The position numbers and the translations under genes were made by a program. The notes under the pieces are model-generated. The model saw only the letters and a list, made by a program, of their open reading frames with translations, had not been told where the DNA came from and did no database searches. Shown in pieces: positions 49,384 to 57,742 of a stretch of 64,000 bases of DNA (position 1 is its first letter; every line of letters begins with the position of its first letter). This DNA is from Beduini massiliensis (GTDB lineage Bacteria > Bacillota_I > Bacilli_A > Erysipelotrichales > Coprobacillaceae), in contig NZ_CDPP01000005.1 in assembly GCF_000829905.1 (NCBI RefSeq), forward strand, positions 310,001-374,000. Reading direction: 5' to 3'.

Positions 49384-50094
49384 TTAAAATGAATTTAATA
49401 ATTCTTTTGTCACCACGCTGGCAATCAACAGCCCGGCACTGCTGGGAACAAATGGTGAACTTCCCGGTGTCACCTTGCCATTTTCACCGACTTCTTTGAT
49501 CACCGGGGTTAATGGTGGTTCTTTTGAATAGACAACCTGACAGTGAGTGACCCCTCTTTTTTTCAATTCACGCCGCATTACCCTTGCCAAAGGATCAATA
49601 TCGGTGTCGTAAATATCACAGACGGTTAAATGCTGCGGATCGGTTTTATTGCCTGTCCCCATTGATGAAATAATAGGGATTCCCTTTTCCTGACAGGTCA
49701 TGATCAAAGCAATTTTAGCGGATACTGTATCGATTGCATCTACCACATAATCTGCCCCTTCATAAATGGCTTCAAGTGCTTTATCTTTCAAATAAAATTC
49801 TTTATAAATATCTACTTTAATGTTGGGATTAATGGATAGAATACGTTCTTTCATCACATCCACTTTCGCTTTTCCAATCGTTTCATGTGTCGCAATAATC
49901 TGACGATTCAGATTAGACAAAGAGACCTCATCATGATCGACTAAAATCAAATGTCCGACCCCTATTCTTGCCAGTCCTTCACAGACAAATCCGCCTACTC
50001 CGCCGATTCCAAAAATGCAGACGGTTTTATTTTGTAAATGCTGATCGTAATCTTCACCATAAAGCATGGCACTTCTTATATTTTGACTATTCAT
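49384..50094 (-). CDS. tcdA: tRNA threonylcarbamoyladenosine dehydratase (CsdL/TcdA)
   Basis: 236 residues of the E1/ThiF fold: VCIFGIGGVGGFVCEGLARIG nucleotide loop (Gly-rich), VDHDEVSLSNLNRQI, and VVDAIDTVSAK. TcdA uses ATP to cyclise t6A37 in tRNA to the ct6A form. The HesA/MoeB/ThiF relatives have a ubiquitin-like partner, absent here, and the sequence matches the CsdL group. Single gene. Confidence 0.92.
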   Translation of the reverse strand: MNSQNIRSAMLYGEDYDQHLQNKTVCIFGIGGVGGFVCEGLARIGVGHLILVDHDEVSLSNLNRQIIATHETIGKAKVDVMKERILSINPNIKVDIYKEFYLKDKALEAIYEGADYVVDAIDTVSAKIALIMTCQEKGIPIISSMGTGNKTDPQHLTVCDIYDTDIDPLARVMRRELKKRGVTHCQVVYSKEPPLTPVIKEVGENGKVTPGSSPFVPSSAGLLIASVVTKELLNSF

Positions 50095-50140
50095 TTCTTA
50101 ACTCCGTTTTAATTTAATTTCATCGAACATCCCTTCGTTT

Positions 50141-50557
50141 TTAACTCTCCTCTTGTGATGCCAATGCCTTTTGTAAATCTTTGAAATACTGTTCCTGAAT
50201 CTTTTTTAAGTTCATCCCCAAATGGGAAATAAGTTCCATTATCTTATTTTTAAAGGTAATCTGTTCTAAAAATATGACTTTTGTTTCATTTTCACTAATC
50301 TTGATTAGCTTTCCGCTCCATTTTCCCTGAAAGTTTTTATTCGACATTTTAAAAGCGTAAAACTGACAATCAACTTTATCGGTAATCTCAAACTCTGTTG
50401 AAAACCCATCTTTAGTATGTTCAATAAAATGAGTCTCATCAATGATCTCAATATGCGAAAGATCACTGCGCCATGCACTGTCGAGATTATTTGTAATGAT
50501 TGCCCATATCTTTTCAACGTTATATGGAAGTGTCGCTTTCATTTCGGATTGCCTCAT
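50141..50557 (-). CDS. SRPBCC-family protein
   Basis: About 138 residues with the START/SRPBCC helix-grip pattern: MKATLPYNVEKIWAII, WRSDLSHIEIID, KDGFSTEFEITD and a C-terminal long helix. Such proteins bind hydrophobic ligands; function unknown. AGAGGG lies 6 bases before the ATG at 50557 and touches the ATG at 50563, so the former is chosen. The frame is open to 50611. Confidence 0.8.
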   Translation of the reverse strand: MRQSEMKATLPYNVEKIWAIITNNLDSAWRSDLSHIEIIDETHFIEHTKDGFSTEFEITDKVDCQFYAFKMSNKNFQGKWSGKLIKISENETKVIFLEQITFKNKIMELISHLGMNLKKIQEQYFKDLQKALASQEES

Positions 50558-50602
50558 TGTCATCCCTCTTTTCTTTTCTATTATACCAAAATTATCCTTT
50601 AT

Positions 50603-50634
50603 AAAAAACAAAAATAAGCACTTTCATGCTTATT
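50603..50634 (-). terminator. Terminator of thrC-thrB
   Basis: AATAAGCA (50613-50620) and TGCTTATT (50627-50634) around a 6-base loop with T runs on the minus strand; it overlaps the thrB stop codon. Confidence 0.88.
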
Positions 50635-51523
50635 CGTAATCAGCGGTATACCCTCTCATATCTAATTCTAGTTTTCTAACTTCCCAACCTTCTATCAAGG
50701 TGCCTAAACGCTCTTTGATGCGTACTACTCCCATCTTATCTTCAGCACGAATCACCGCCATGATGGTTGGTCCTGCACCACTTAGATAAGCACCTAAAAC
50801 ATCATTATCATTTTTTAATTCCGCCATGATATCAAAATAATTTTCAATCAAATGCCCTCGATATGGCTGATGCAAATGATCTTTAAAACCGGTTTTTAGC
50901 CCCTCATCAAAGCCATTGATTAATGACGCTACCAATAATGCCAAATGAGAAACATTTTTTATGGCATCTTTACGTGAAATTTCTGTTGGCAGAATACTTC
51001 TTGATTTTTCCGTAGATAAAGTAAAGGGCGGTATCAAAGCCACAAAACGGTAATCATGCTTAATCGGAATACTTAAGGTTACGACCTCTTCTTCCTCCAT
51101 CACCGAAACCGTCATTCCACCGTAAATTGCCGGGGCAACATTATCGGGATGTCCTTCAATCATTGTTGCTAAATTAAGGATTTCTTTTCTTTCTTCACAG
51201 CGATCCATGAAAGCATAGGCACCGACGATGCCGGCGACGATACAGGTTGAACTGCTCCCCAACCCTCTTGTATAAGGAACATCCCCCTGACAATCGATAC
51301 GAACCCCAGTATATTCTAAGCCACAGCGTTTTGCCGCCATTCTAAATGCCTGATAGGTCATATTATCTTCATTGCAGAATTGTTCAGGACAGCCAGTTAT
51401 ATCAATCCCTTCTTCAATCAGTTCAAAAATAAACTCATTATAAATGGTTAACGCTAATCCGGAAACATCAAACCCCGGTCCTAAATTGGCACTGGTTGCC
51501 GGCACTCTCACTCTTACTTTCAT
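50630..51523 (-). CDS. thrB: Homoserine kinase
   Basis: 297 residues of the GHMP kinase family: VRVPATSANLGPGFDV, ATP loop GLGSSSTCIVAG, and the C-terminal GAYLSGAGPTIMAV. It phosphorylates homoserine for ThrC. 9 bases downstream of thrC. Confidence 0.96.
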   Translation of the reverse strand: MKVRVRVPATSANLGPGFDVSGLALTIYNEFIFELIEEGIDITGCPEQFCNEDNMTYQAFRMAAKRCGLEYTGVRIDCQGDVPYTRGLGSSSTCIVAGIVGAYAFMDRCEERKEILNLATMIEGHPDNVAPAIYGGMTVSVMEEEEVVTLSIPIKHDYRFVALIPPFTLSTEKSRSILPTEISRKDAIKNVSHLALLVASLINGFDEGLKTGFKDHLHQPYRGHLIENYFDIMAELKNDNDVLGAYLSGAGPTIMAVIRAEDKMGVVRIKERLGTLIEGWEVRKLELDMRGYTADYE

Positions 51524-51532
51524 AATAGCCTC

Positions 51533-53023
51533 CTATTTTTGCGTCATCTTCTCTTTAACAAAATCGATGATAGTTTCTTTCTTAATCACTTCTTTAAAAC
51601 GAATCTCTCGCTGATCTAAATCAATTAACGGAGCCGGAATCTCAATATGCGTAAGATCATGCAGCTTTTTAATAGCTTCATATTCATCTGCTTTGTTTTG
51701 ACTTAAAGCTTCATACACCGCTTCCGGGAATTTATATGGAGATGCGGTAGCAAGTAAGATAACAGGAAGGGAATCTTGTGATTCCTCACGATATTTTTTA
51801 ATCACATGATAACCGGTCGCTGTATGGGTATCTAATAAATATCCGGTCTGTTCATACATGTCTTTGATCGCCAAAAGCACTTCTGTTTCACTGGCATATC
51901 CCGCAGCAAAATATTGTTTGATCTGATCAAAAACAGCAGGGTCTACTTCATAAATTCCATCTTCTTTTAGCCTGGTCATATACTGATTGACTTGATCCCC
52001 ATTATGATCACTTAAAAACCACACTAAACGTTCAAGATTGCTGGAAATCAAGATATCCATTGCCGGAGCATTCGTTTTATAAAATTCACGGTTGGCATCG
52101 TAGCGCCCGGTGGTGAAAAAGTCCGTTAAAATATTATTTTTATTGGAAGAACAAATGAATTTATGAACCGGAAGTCCCATTTTCTTTGCGATAAAACCGG
52201 CTAAAGCATTCCCGAAATTTCCGCTTGGAATGCAAAAATCAACTTCGTCATACAATTGGATCTCTTTTCTTTTCACTAAACTTAAATACGTATAGAAATA
52301 ATAAACAATCTGCGGAAGCAATCTGCCGATATTAATCGAATTGGCTGATGATAAGAAAATCTGATGTGCTTTGCTTACTGCTTTTATGGAAGCATCATTA
52401 AACGCTTGTTTTACTGCTGTCTGAGCATCATCAAAGTTTCCATCAATACCAATGACCTCCACATTCTTCCCCTCTTGAGTGATCATCTGCTGTTTTTGAA
52501 TCGCCGATACACCGTCACTTGGATAAAAAACTTTGATGCTTGTCCCTTCAACATCTTTGAATCCTTCTAAAGCTGCTTTCCCGGTATCTCCGGAAGTTGC
52601 CGCTAAAATCATAACATCACGTGCCTCTTTTTTTACTTTCAAAGAAAGCGTCATTAAATGCGGCAGCAGTGTCAACGCCATATCTTTAAACGCCGCGGTT
52701 GGTCCTTGAAATAGTTCTGCCACAAAAATATCCCCAGCTTTTTTAACCGGTACTACTTCTTTAGGAAACAAACTTCCCCCATAGGCTGATTTACAAGCCT
52801 CTTCGATTAATAAATGTCCGTCTTTAGGTACAAACCCCTTCAAAATAGTTGAAGCAAGCTGATGATACTCTAAATCCATCAGTTCTTTTAAAGAAAGCTG
52901 CGGCAAATCAAAATCAGGTACTAACAACCCTCCGTCACTTGCTATTCCTTGTAATATAGCGGTATAAAAATCAATCGGTTCCTGTTTATTTCTTGTACTT
53001 ACATAAGTTAATGCCTTGCTCAT
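51533..53023 (-). CDS. thrC: Threonine synthase
   Basis: 496 residues, the long ThrC type. YVSTRNKQEPIDF start, PLP lysine in GPTAAFKDMAL, ATSGDTGKAALEGF, and IPSGNFGNALAG. It converts phosphohomoserine to threonine. ATG at 53023, with GGGGGATACA upstream, is chosen over 53041. Operon thrC-thrB, divergent from hom-lysC-asd. Confidence 0.96.
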   Translation of the reverse strand: MSKALTYVSTRNKQEPIDFYTAILQGIASDGGLLVPDFDLPQLSLKELMDLEYHQLASTILKGFVPKDGHLLIEEACKSAYGGSLFPKEVVPVKKAGDIFVAELFQGPTAAFKDMALTLLPHLMTLSLKVKKEARDVMILAATSGDTGKAALEGFKDVEGTSIKVFYPSDGVSAIQKQQMITQEGKNVEVIGIDGNFDDAQTAVKQAFNDASIKAVSKAHQIFLSSANSINIGRLLPQIVYYFYTYLSLVKRKEIQLYDEVDFCIPSGNFGNALAGFIAKKMGLPVHKFICSSNKNNILTDFFTTGRYDANREFYKTNAPAMDILISSNLERLVWFLSDHNGDQVNQYMTRLKEDGIYEVDPAVFDQIKQYFAAGYASETEVLLAIKDMYEQTGYLLDTHTATGYHVIKKYREESQDSLPVILLATASPYKFPEAVYEALSQNKADEYEAIKKLHDLTHIEIPAPLIDLDQREIRFKEVIKKETIIDFVKEKMTQK

Positions 53024-53052
53024 TGTATCCCCCACTCTCATATTTATAAATC

Positions 53053-53081
53053 ATTCTAATTTAATCCCCTGACAAAGTCAA
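53053..53081 (-). promoter_or_regulatory. Promoter of thrC-thrB
   Basis: TTGACT (53081-53076) and TAGAAT (53058-53053) on the minus strand are 17 bases apart. Unlike hom, no leader peptide or terminator intervenes before the start. Confidence 0.75.
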
Positions 53082-53287
53082 ATAGAACTTAAAAAAAGAA
53101 AAGAATATTTTTCATATATTAGAAACTATTAAAATAAAATTTATGATTTATAAAAAAAGCGGAGTTGCTTATTAATAATATTAGAATAAAAGATACATGA
53201 AAACACTCTCATTGTCCGTTTTTTCGTACAACCCATATATTTATGAAAACAAAAAGATTTTTTGTCTAAAATTAGGATAAAATAAAG
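53082..53287. other. AT-rich spacer between divergent promoters
   Basis: About 200 bases between the thrC and hom promoters. No gene or clear dyad seen. Confidence 0.4.
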
Positions 53288-53316
53288 TTGACAGTTATTT
53301 GGTTTAGTGGTATTAT
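53288..53316 (+). promoter_or_regulatory. Consensus promoter of hom-lysC-asd
   Basis: TTGACA (53288-53293) and TATTAT (53311-53316) with the ideal 17-base spacer; transcription should start near 53323. Confidence 0.88.
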
Positions 53317-53349
53317 TTGAACAATTATAGAAGGAAAGGAGTCAATCAT

Positions 53350-53385
53350 ATGTATAAAATGATGACCATGTGCATTTCAAACTAA
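53350..53385 (+). CDS. Leader peptide of the hom operon attenuator (MYKMMTMCISN)
   Basis: Eleven codons and TAA, with AAAGGAG (53335-53341) 8 bases before the ATG, a better ribosome site than many genes here have. Of 11 residues, four are Met and there is one each of Lys, Thr, Ile and Asn, all made from aspartate, plus Cys. It sits about 27 bases after the predicted transcript start and about 60 bases before an intrinsic terminator. Ribosome stalling at the Met-Met-Thr-Met run would control the RNA fold downstream. Too short for similarity tests; the case rests on arrangement. Confidence 0.75.
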   Translation: MYKMMTMCISN

Positions 53386-53472
53386 AAATTTGTTAATCAC
53401 CATGGCAAAATGATGTACATTTTTGACACTTACTTCTAAAAGGAGATGCTTCATTTGCTGAAGCATTTTTTT
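53366..53472 (+). promoter_or_regulatory. Transcription attenuator before hom
   Basis: Three pairing segments can be traced. Segment 1, ATGTGCAT (53368-53375, inside the leader peptide codons), can pair with ATGTACAT (53413-53420). Segment 2, GCAAAATGA (53405-53413), can instead pair with segment 3, TCATTTGC (53451-53458), which contains the end of the 5' arm and the loop of the terminator. CCATG (53366-53370) can also pair with CATGG (53401-53405). Stalling in segment 1 would free segment 2 to bind segment 3 and keep transcription going. Not folded computationally. Confidence 0.7.
53446..53472 (+). terminator. Attenuator terminator before hom
   Basis: ATGCTTCA (53446-53453), loop TTTGC, TGAAGCAT (53459-53466) and seven Ts, only about 20 bases before the hom start. 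Confidence 0.9.
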
Positions 53473-53493
53473 ATTATCTAAGGAGGGAAATAG

Positions 53494-54648
53494 ATGATCA
53501 TAGGCGTGATTGGTCTGGGGACTGTAGGTTACGGTGTCGTAGACATTCTATGTAATGAAAAAAAGCGACTTTCCAACTATCTCAACCAAGAGGTAGTCGT
53601 AAAGTACGGATGTGCAATGGAAGAAAGAGATTTACCGGACGGAGTTTTATTTACTCGTGATTATAAAGATGTCTTAAATGACCCGGAAGTGGATGTTGTC
53701 GTCGAATTGATTGGCGGCACAACGATTGCCAAAGCAATTATTATGGAAGCCATCGAAAAAGGAAAACATGTCGTAACGGCAAATAAAGCATTGATTGCCC
53801 ATGATGGCAAAGAAATCTTATTGGCTGCCAATAAACACAATGTCCATGTCTTCTACGAAGCTGCGGTTGGCGGAGGAATTCCGGTTGTAACACCGCAATA
53901 CGAATCCCTTGTTGCCAACAACATTCGAGAGATTACCGGTATCTTAAATGGAACGACCAACTTTATCTTATCTTTAATGGAAACGGATAACTTGGATTTT
54001 GAAGAGGCCTTAACGATTGCTGACGGTCTGGGGTATTTAGAAGCCGACCCTAGTTTAGACATTGATGGGATTGATGCCGCACACAAGATCGCTATATTGG
54101 CAAACAATGCGTTTGATGGCTTTGTCGACTTTGAACGTTTAAAACCACAAGGAATTCGCAATGTAACTAAGTTAGATATGGATTACGCTAAAAAAATGGG
54201 ATACCGCATCAAACTGATTGCCCGTGCAAAAAAAGAAGACGATAAATATTTTGTTGATGTTTCCCCTACTTTAGTTAGTAAAAATGATATGGTCGCCAAT
54301 GTCATGGGAGCATACAATGTAGTAGAATTCAATTGTGACTATGTAGAGAATGTATTATTTTATGGAAAAGGTGCCGGACGTTATGTGACTGCATCTGCTG
54401 TCGTTGGCGATATCATTAAAGTCAGTCAATCTTATAATTGGCAATATAGTAATAAAACTATTGAAAACATTTACCCTATCACAAAAAGCAAATATTATCT
54501 TCGTTTAGACCATGCCGTCGATATCGACTATGAATATTATTACAGTGAAAAAAATGTACATATTTACATCACTAAAGAAATCGAAATCGAACAATTGCTT
54601 TCACTGCTTAAAAACGAAACATATTCATCATTCAAAGTGAGGGGTTAA
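53494..54648 (+). CDS. hom: Homoserine dehydrogenase with shortened C-terminal domain
   Basis: 384 residues. NAD(P) fold VIGLGTVGYGVVDIL, VELIGGTT, TANKALIAHDG, catalytic region GILNGTTNFIL and LGYLEADPSLDIDG, and YGKGAGRYVTASAVVGDI. The last 60 residues start like the usual ACT domain (KSKYYLRLD) but jump to a final strand-helix, without the PGVL loop and helix that form the threonine site in the Bacillus enzyme. It reduces aspartate semialdehyde to homoserine. AAGGAGGG precedes the ATG. Confidence 0.95.
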   Translation: MIIGVIGLGTVGYGVVDILCNEKKRLSNYLNQEVVVKYGCAMEERDLPDGVLFTRDYKDVLNDPEVDVVVELIGGTTIAKAIIMEAIEKGKHVVTANKALIAHDGKEILLAANKHNVHVFYEAAVGGGIPVVTPQYESLVANNIREITGILNGTTNFILSLMETDNLDFEEALTIADGLGYLEADPSLDIDGIDAAHKIAILANNAFDGFVDFERLKPQGIRNVTKLDMDYAKKMGYRIKLIARAKKEDDKYFVDVSPTLVSKNDMVANVMGAYNVVEFNCDYVENVLFYGKGAGRYVTASAVVGDIIKVSQSYNWQYSNKTIENIYPITKSKYYLRLDHAVDIDYEYYYSEKNVHIYITKEIEIEQLLSLLKNETYSSFKVRG

Positions 54649-54651
54649 AAA

Positions 54652-55890
54652 ATGAATATCATTGTCCAAAAGTATGGAGGTACATCAACACGTTCATCTG
54701 AATCACGTGAGCGTATGTACAAGAATATCATCCGTGATGTAAAAGCCGGTCATAAAGTCGTAGCGGTCGTATCGGCGATGGGACGATTTGACGATCCCTA
54801 CGCAACCGATACCTTGCTTTCCATCGTAAACAAGGAACATTTAGACTGCGAAGAACTCGATCGTTTAACTAGCTTGGGAGAAACTATCGCGACTTTAGTT
54901 ATAAAAGCTGAATTGGAGAAAAACGGTATCGCCACTGCCACCATCAGCAATCAGGAACTCGGTATCCTGACAGATCGTGATTATCAAAATGCCAGTATTA
55001 TCGAAGTAGATGGGGAAATAATCTTAGAAAAGTTAAAAGAGGTTGATGTCGTGATTTGTCCTGGTTTCCAAGGAAGAAATGAAGAAGGAAAAATTACCAC
55101 GCTCGGTCGCGGCGGAAGTGATTTATCAGCGGTCGCGGTCGGAATCGCCGTTGAAGCCAGTGAAGTTGAAATCTATTCAGATGTCAACGGAATCTATACG
55201 GCAGATCCACGTATCGTACCGGATGCCTTGAAACTAAATTATATCAGTTATGCCGAAATGTTAGAATTAGCCTGCAACGGTGCAAAGGTGCTGAATCATC
55301 GCTGTGTTCAACTAGCTGCCAGCCACAACATTCGCATCCATGCTCGTTCATCATTTGAACAATATAAAGGAACTTATGTGATAGGAGATGAAGAAATCAT
55401 GAAGAAAAGCCTTAATAAACTTACTATTTCCGGAATTACCGGTTCTCAAAACGAAGCGCGTGTCACTTTAGTCGGCGTTGACGGAACAAACAATTCATCT
55501 GCTAAGTTCTTTCAAAGGGTGGCGGAAGAAGGCGTTAACGTTAATGTATTTAACCAAGCATTAGTCGGCGGCGGAAAAATGGATATCTCGCTTATTATCA
55601 GAGATGAGGATTTACCAAAAGTCATCGATATCTGCAACGAACTAAAACAACCGTTAAAAGCACAGCGTACCATCGTTCGCGGAAATATCGGAAAAGTATC
55701 AGTCATTGGAATCGGGATTAAAAACAACCAGGGAATGTTCCATAAAGTCTATGATACTTTGATTAAAAACGAGATACCGGTAGAGATGACTTCATGTTCA
55801 GAGATCAATATTTCATGCTTTATTGATCGTGATGATGTCAACCGCGCACAAGTGGTACTGCATGAAGCATTTTTAGGAAATGAAAACTAA
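54652..55890 (+). CDS. lysC: Aspartate kinase
   Basis: 412 residues. IIVQKYGGTSTRSSESRE opens the kinase domain; TTLGRGGSDLSAVA and SDVNGIYTADPRIV follow; two C-terminal ACT domains are complete (ISGITGSQNEARVTLVG and VSVIGIGIKNNQGMFHKV). It phosphorylates aspartate, the common first step to Lys, Met, Thr and Ile. The internal ATG near 55400 may give a separate ACT subunit, as in B. subtilis LysC, but I cannot show this. 3 bases after hom. Confidence 0.95.
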   Translation: MNIIVQKYGGTSTRSSESRERMYKNIIRDVKAGHKVVAVVSAMGRFDDPYATDTLLSIVNKEHLDCEELDRLTSLGETIATLVIKAELEKNGIATATISNQELGILTDRDYQNASIIEVDGEIILEKLKEVDVVICPGFQGRNEEGKITTLGRGGSDLSAVAVGIAVEASEVEIYSDVNGIYTADPRIVPDALKLNYISYAEMLELACNGAKVLNHRCVQLAASHNIRIHARSSFEQYKGTYVIGDEEIMKKSLNKLTISGITGSQNEARVTLVGVDGTNNSSAKFFQRVAEEGVNVNVFNQALVGGGKMDISLIIRDEDLPKVIDICNELKQPLKAQRTIVRGNIGKVSVIGIGIKNNQGMFHKVYDTLIKNEIPVEMTSCSEINISCFIDRDDVNRAQVVLHEAFLGNEN

Positions 55891-55904
55891 GGGGGAAATA
55901 TAAA

Positions 55905-56939
55905 ATGAAGAAATATAAAGTGGCGATTGTCGGAGCAACAGGAGCTGTTGGTCGTGAAATGTTAAGATGTGTCATCCAATATCACTTTCCTTTTGAAAGT
56001 ATTAAGCTTTTAGCTTCTGCTCGTTCAGCTGGCAAAACCATCGAACAAGACGGACTAAGCTTTGTCGTAGAAGAATTAACAGAAAACAGTTTTGAAGGTA
56101 TCGATGTTGCATTCTGGTCAGCAGGCGGAAGTATTTCTGAAAAATTTGTACCATATGCCATAAAAGCCGGATGTGTCAATATCGATAATACCAGCCATTT
56201 CCGTATGGACCCAAATGTTCCATTAGTTGTACCTGAATGCAACAGTGAAGATTTGAAATGGCATAAAGGGATCATTGCCAATCCAAACTGTTCAACCATT
56301 CAAATGGTCAGTGCCTTAAAACGTTTAGACGAAGAGTTTGATATTGAAAGAATCATCGTGTCTACTTATCAGGCAGTATCCGGTGCCGGGGTTGCGGGAA
56401 TGCGCGAATTAAATGATCAAACAAGAGCCATCATCAACAACGAACCCGTTGTAGCGGACACATTGCCATGTGCCAGTGATAAAAAGCATTATCAAATTGC
56501 TTATAACTGTATTCCACAGATTGACAAATTTGATTTAGCCAATGCTTTTTCTAAAGAAGAGATGAAAATGGTCAATGAAACAAAGAAAATTTATCATAAA
56601 GATATCAAGGTCAATGCCACATGTGTACGTGTTCCTGTACTGCGTGGTCATAGCGAAAGCGTTTATATCGAAACGAAAAAACCAATCGATATAGACAAAG
56701 CCTTTGATTTGCTTGCCCACTCTACCGGTGTTGAACTCGTAGATGATATTGCCAACCAAATTTACCCAATGGCAATCGATCATATCGGTTCTGAAAAAGT
56801 CTATGTCGGTCGTGTCAGAAAAGATTTAGACAATGACCATGCATTAAGCATGTGGGTCGTTGCCGATCAGCTGATGAAAGGGGCGGCTTACAACTCTGTC
56901 GACATCGGTCTGAAAATGATCGAAATGGGACTTCTGTAA
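55905..56939 (+). CDS. asd: Aspartate-semialdehyde dehydrogenase
   Basis: 344 residues. VAIVGATGAVGREML, FWSAGGSISEKF, active-site Cys in ANPNCSTIQMVSAL, STYQAVSGAG and the substrate residues VPVLRGHSESV. It reduces aspartyl phosphate to the semialdehyde, between LysC and Hom. GGGGGAAATATAAA precedes the ATG. Last gene of the operon; no lysine-branch gene follows. Confidence 0.96.
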   Translation: MKKYKVAIVGATGAVGREMLRCVIQYHFPFESIKLLASARSAGKTIEQDGLSFVVEELTENSFEGIDVAFWSAGGSISEKFVPYAIKAGCVNIDNTSHFRMDPNVPLVVPECNSEDLKWHKGIIANPNCSTIQMVSALKRLDEEFDIERIIVSTYQAVSGAGVAGMRELNDQTRAIINNEPVVADTLPCASDKKHYQIAYNCIPQIDKFDLANAFSKEEMKMVNETKKIYHKDIKVNATCVRVPVLRGHSESVYIETKKPIDIDKAFDLLAHSTGVELVDDIANQIYPMAIDHIGSEKVYVGRVRKDLDNDHALSMWVVADQLMKGAAYNSVDIGLKMIEMGLL

Positions 56940-56946
56940 TTTAAAC

Positions 56947-57000
56947 AAAAAAACGAACTTCAAGGTTTGGATAACCAAATCATGATGGTTCGTTTTTATT
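56947..57000 (+). terminator. Terminator of hom-lysC-asd
   Basis: An outer stem AAACGAAC/GTTCGTTT encloses an inner hairpin TTTGG/CCAAA, followed by a T run. Confidence 0.8.
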
Positions 57001-57059
57001 TATACATTTTTCATAAGCTATGTTCATCACCAAAACAGAAATACCTCTGCAAGATACTT

Positions 57060-57251
57060 CTATTTCAATAATTCTTTAATCACATAATATCCTTGCAAGG
57101 TTTCCTCATTCCCGTTCAAATGACGTACATGTGTGTAGCTGCCGCCACACTGATGACATTTAAAAAAGAACGTTTTCATTCCTGATTTGATATCTTCCTG
57201 ATGACCATGTTCTGATTTTATTTCATAGCCACATTGACACTTTAACTTCAT
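57060..57251 (-). CDS. Small zinc-ribbon protein
   Basis: About 63 residues with two Cys pairs, CQCGYE and CHQCGGSY, spaced as a zinc ribbon. Function unknown. AGGTGAT lies before the ATG at 57251; the GTG at 57260 overlaps it. Single small gene. Confidence 0.7.
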   Translation of the reverse strand: MKLKCQCGYEIKSEHGHQEDIKSGMKTFFFKCHQCGGSYTHVRHLNGNEETLQGYYVIKELLK

Positions 57252-57322
57252 CCTTATCACCTATCTATAGCATATCATAGATTAAAAGTCGAAAAAGGAA
57301 AGTTGCTAAAGTTATAATGGAT

Positions 57323-57742
57323 TTATTTTGCTCTCACCAAAATACACTTTTTTAAATCTTCAAGTTGATTTGAATCTTCAATACTCAGCATCAGCCATCT
57401 TTGATGCATCATTTCTTTTGTTTCAGCATAAATCATCTGAAAAGAAGCAGATAAGCTAGGAAGCATTTTTTCAAAAGCCTCCTTTTCTTTTCTTCCGATT
57501 ACGATTAATACCTTGAAGTATCCAACACACGGATAAACGGTACAAATATTTTTAGATGACTTCTTGAATTTGAGATTCCACCCTTTTGCCATTGAACAAC
57601 GACTATAATGGAACTGCGGCAAACAATGAAACGTTTTATCAAAATAGTCACAAAGTTCTTGAAACAACGGATTGTTAATATAAGTCGCTGTCTCTTCTAA
57701 ATTCGGTGTTGAAGCCGCATCCAATTTATCCCAATGATCCAT
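57323..57742 (-). CDS. DUF3788 family protein
   Basis: 139 residues, matching the DUF3788 pattern with YSRCSMAKGWNLKFKKSSK, VYPCVGYFKVLIVIGRKE and a C-terminal LEDLKKCILVRAK. Function unknown; it often accompanies regulators with effector-binding domains. AAAGGAGG lies 6 bases before the ATG at 57742. Overlaps the AraC gene upstream by 17 bases, so they are probably co-expressed. Confidence 0.8.
   Translation of the reverse strand: MDHWDKLDAASTPNLEETATYINNPLFQELCDYFDKTFHCLPQFHYSRCSMAKGWNLKFKKSSKNICTVYPCVGYFKVLIVIGRKEKEAFEKMLPSLSASFQMIYAETKEMMHQRWLMLSIEDSNQLEDLKKCILVRAK

Noticed and set aside
53100-53493. T-box, SAM or lysine riboswitch upstream of hom
   Set aside because: None of the conserved blocks (such as the T-box AGGGTGGNACCGCG) is present; the leader is too short for a lysine riboswitch.
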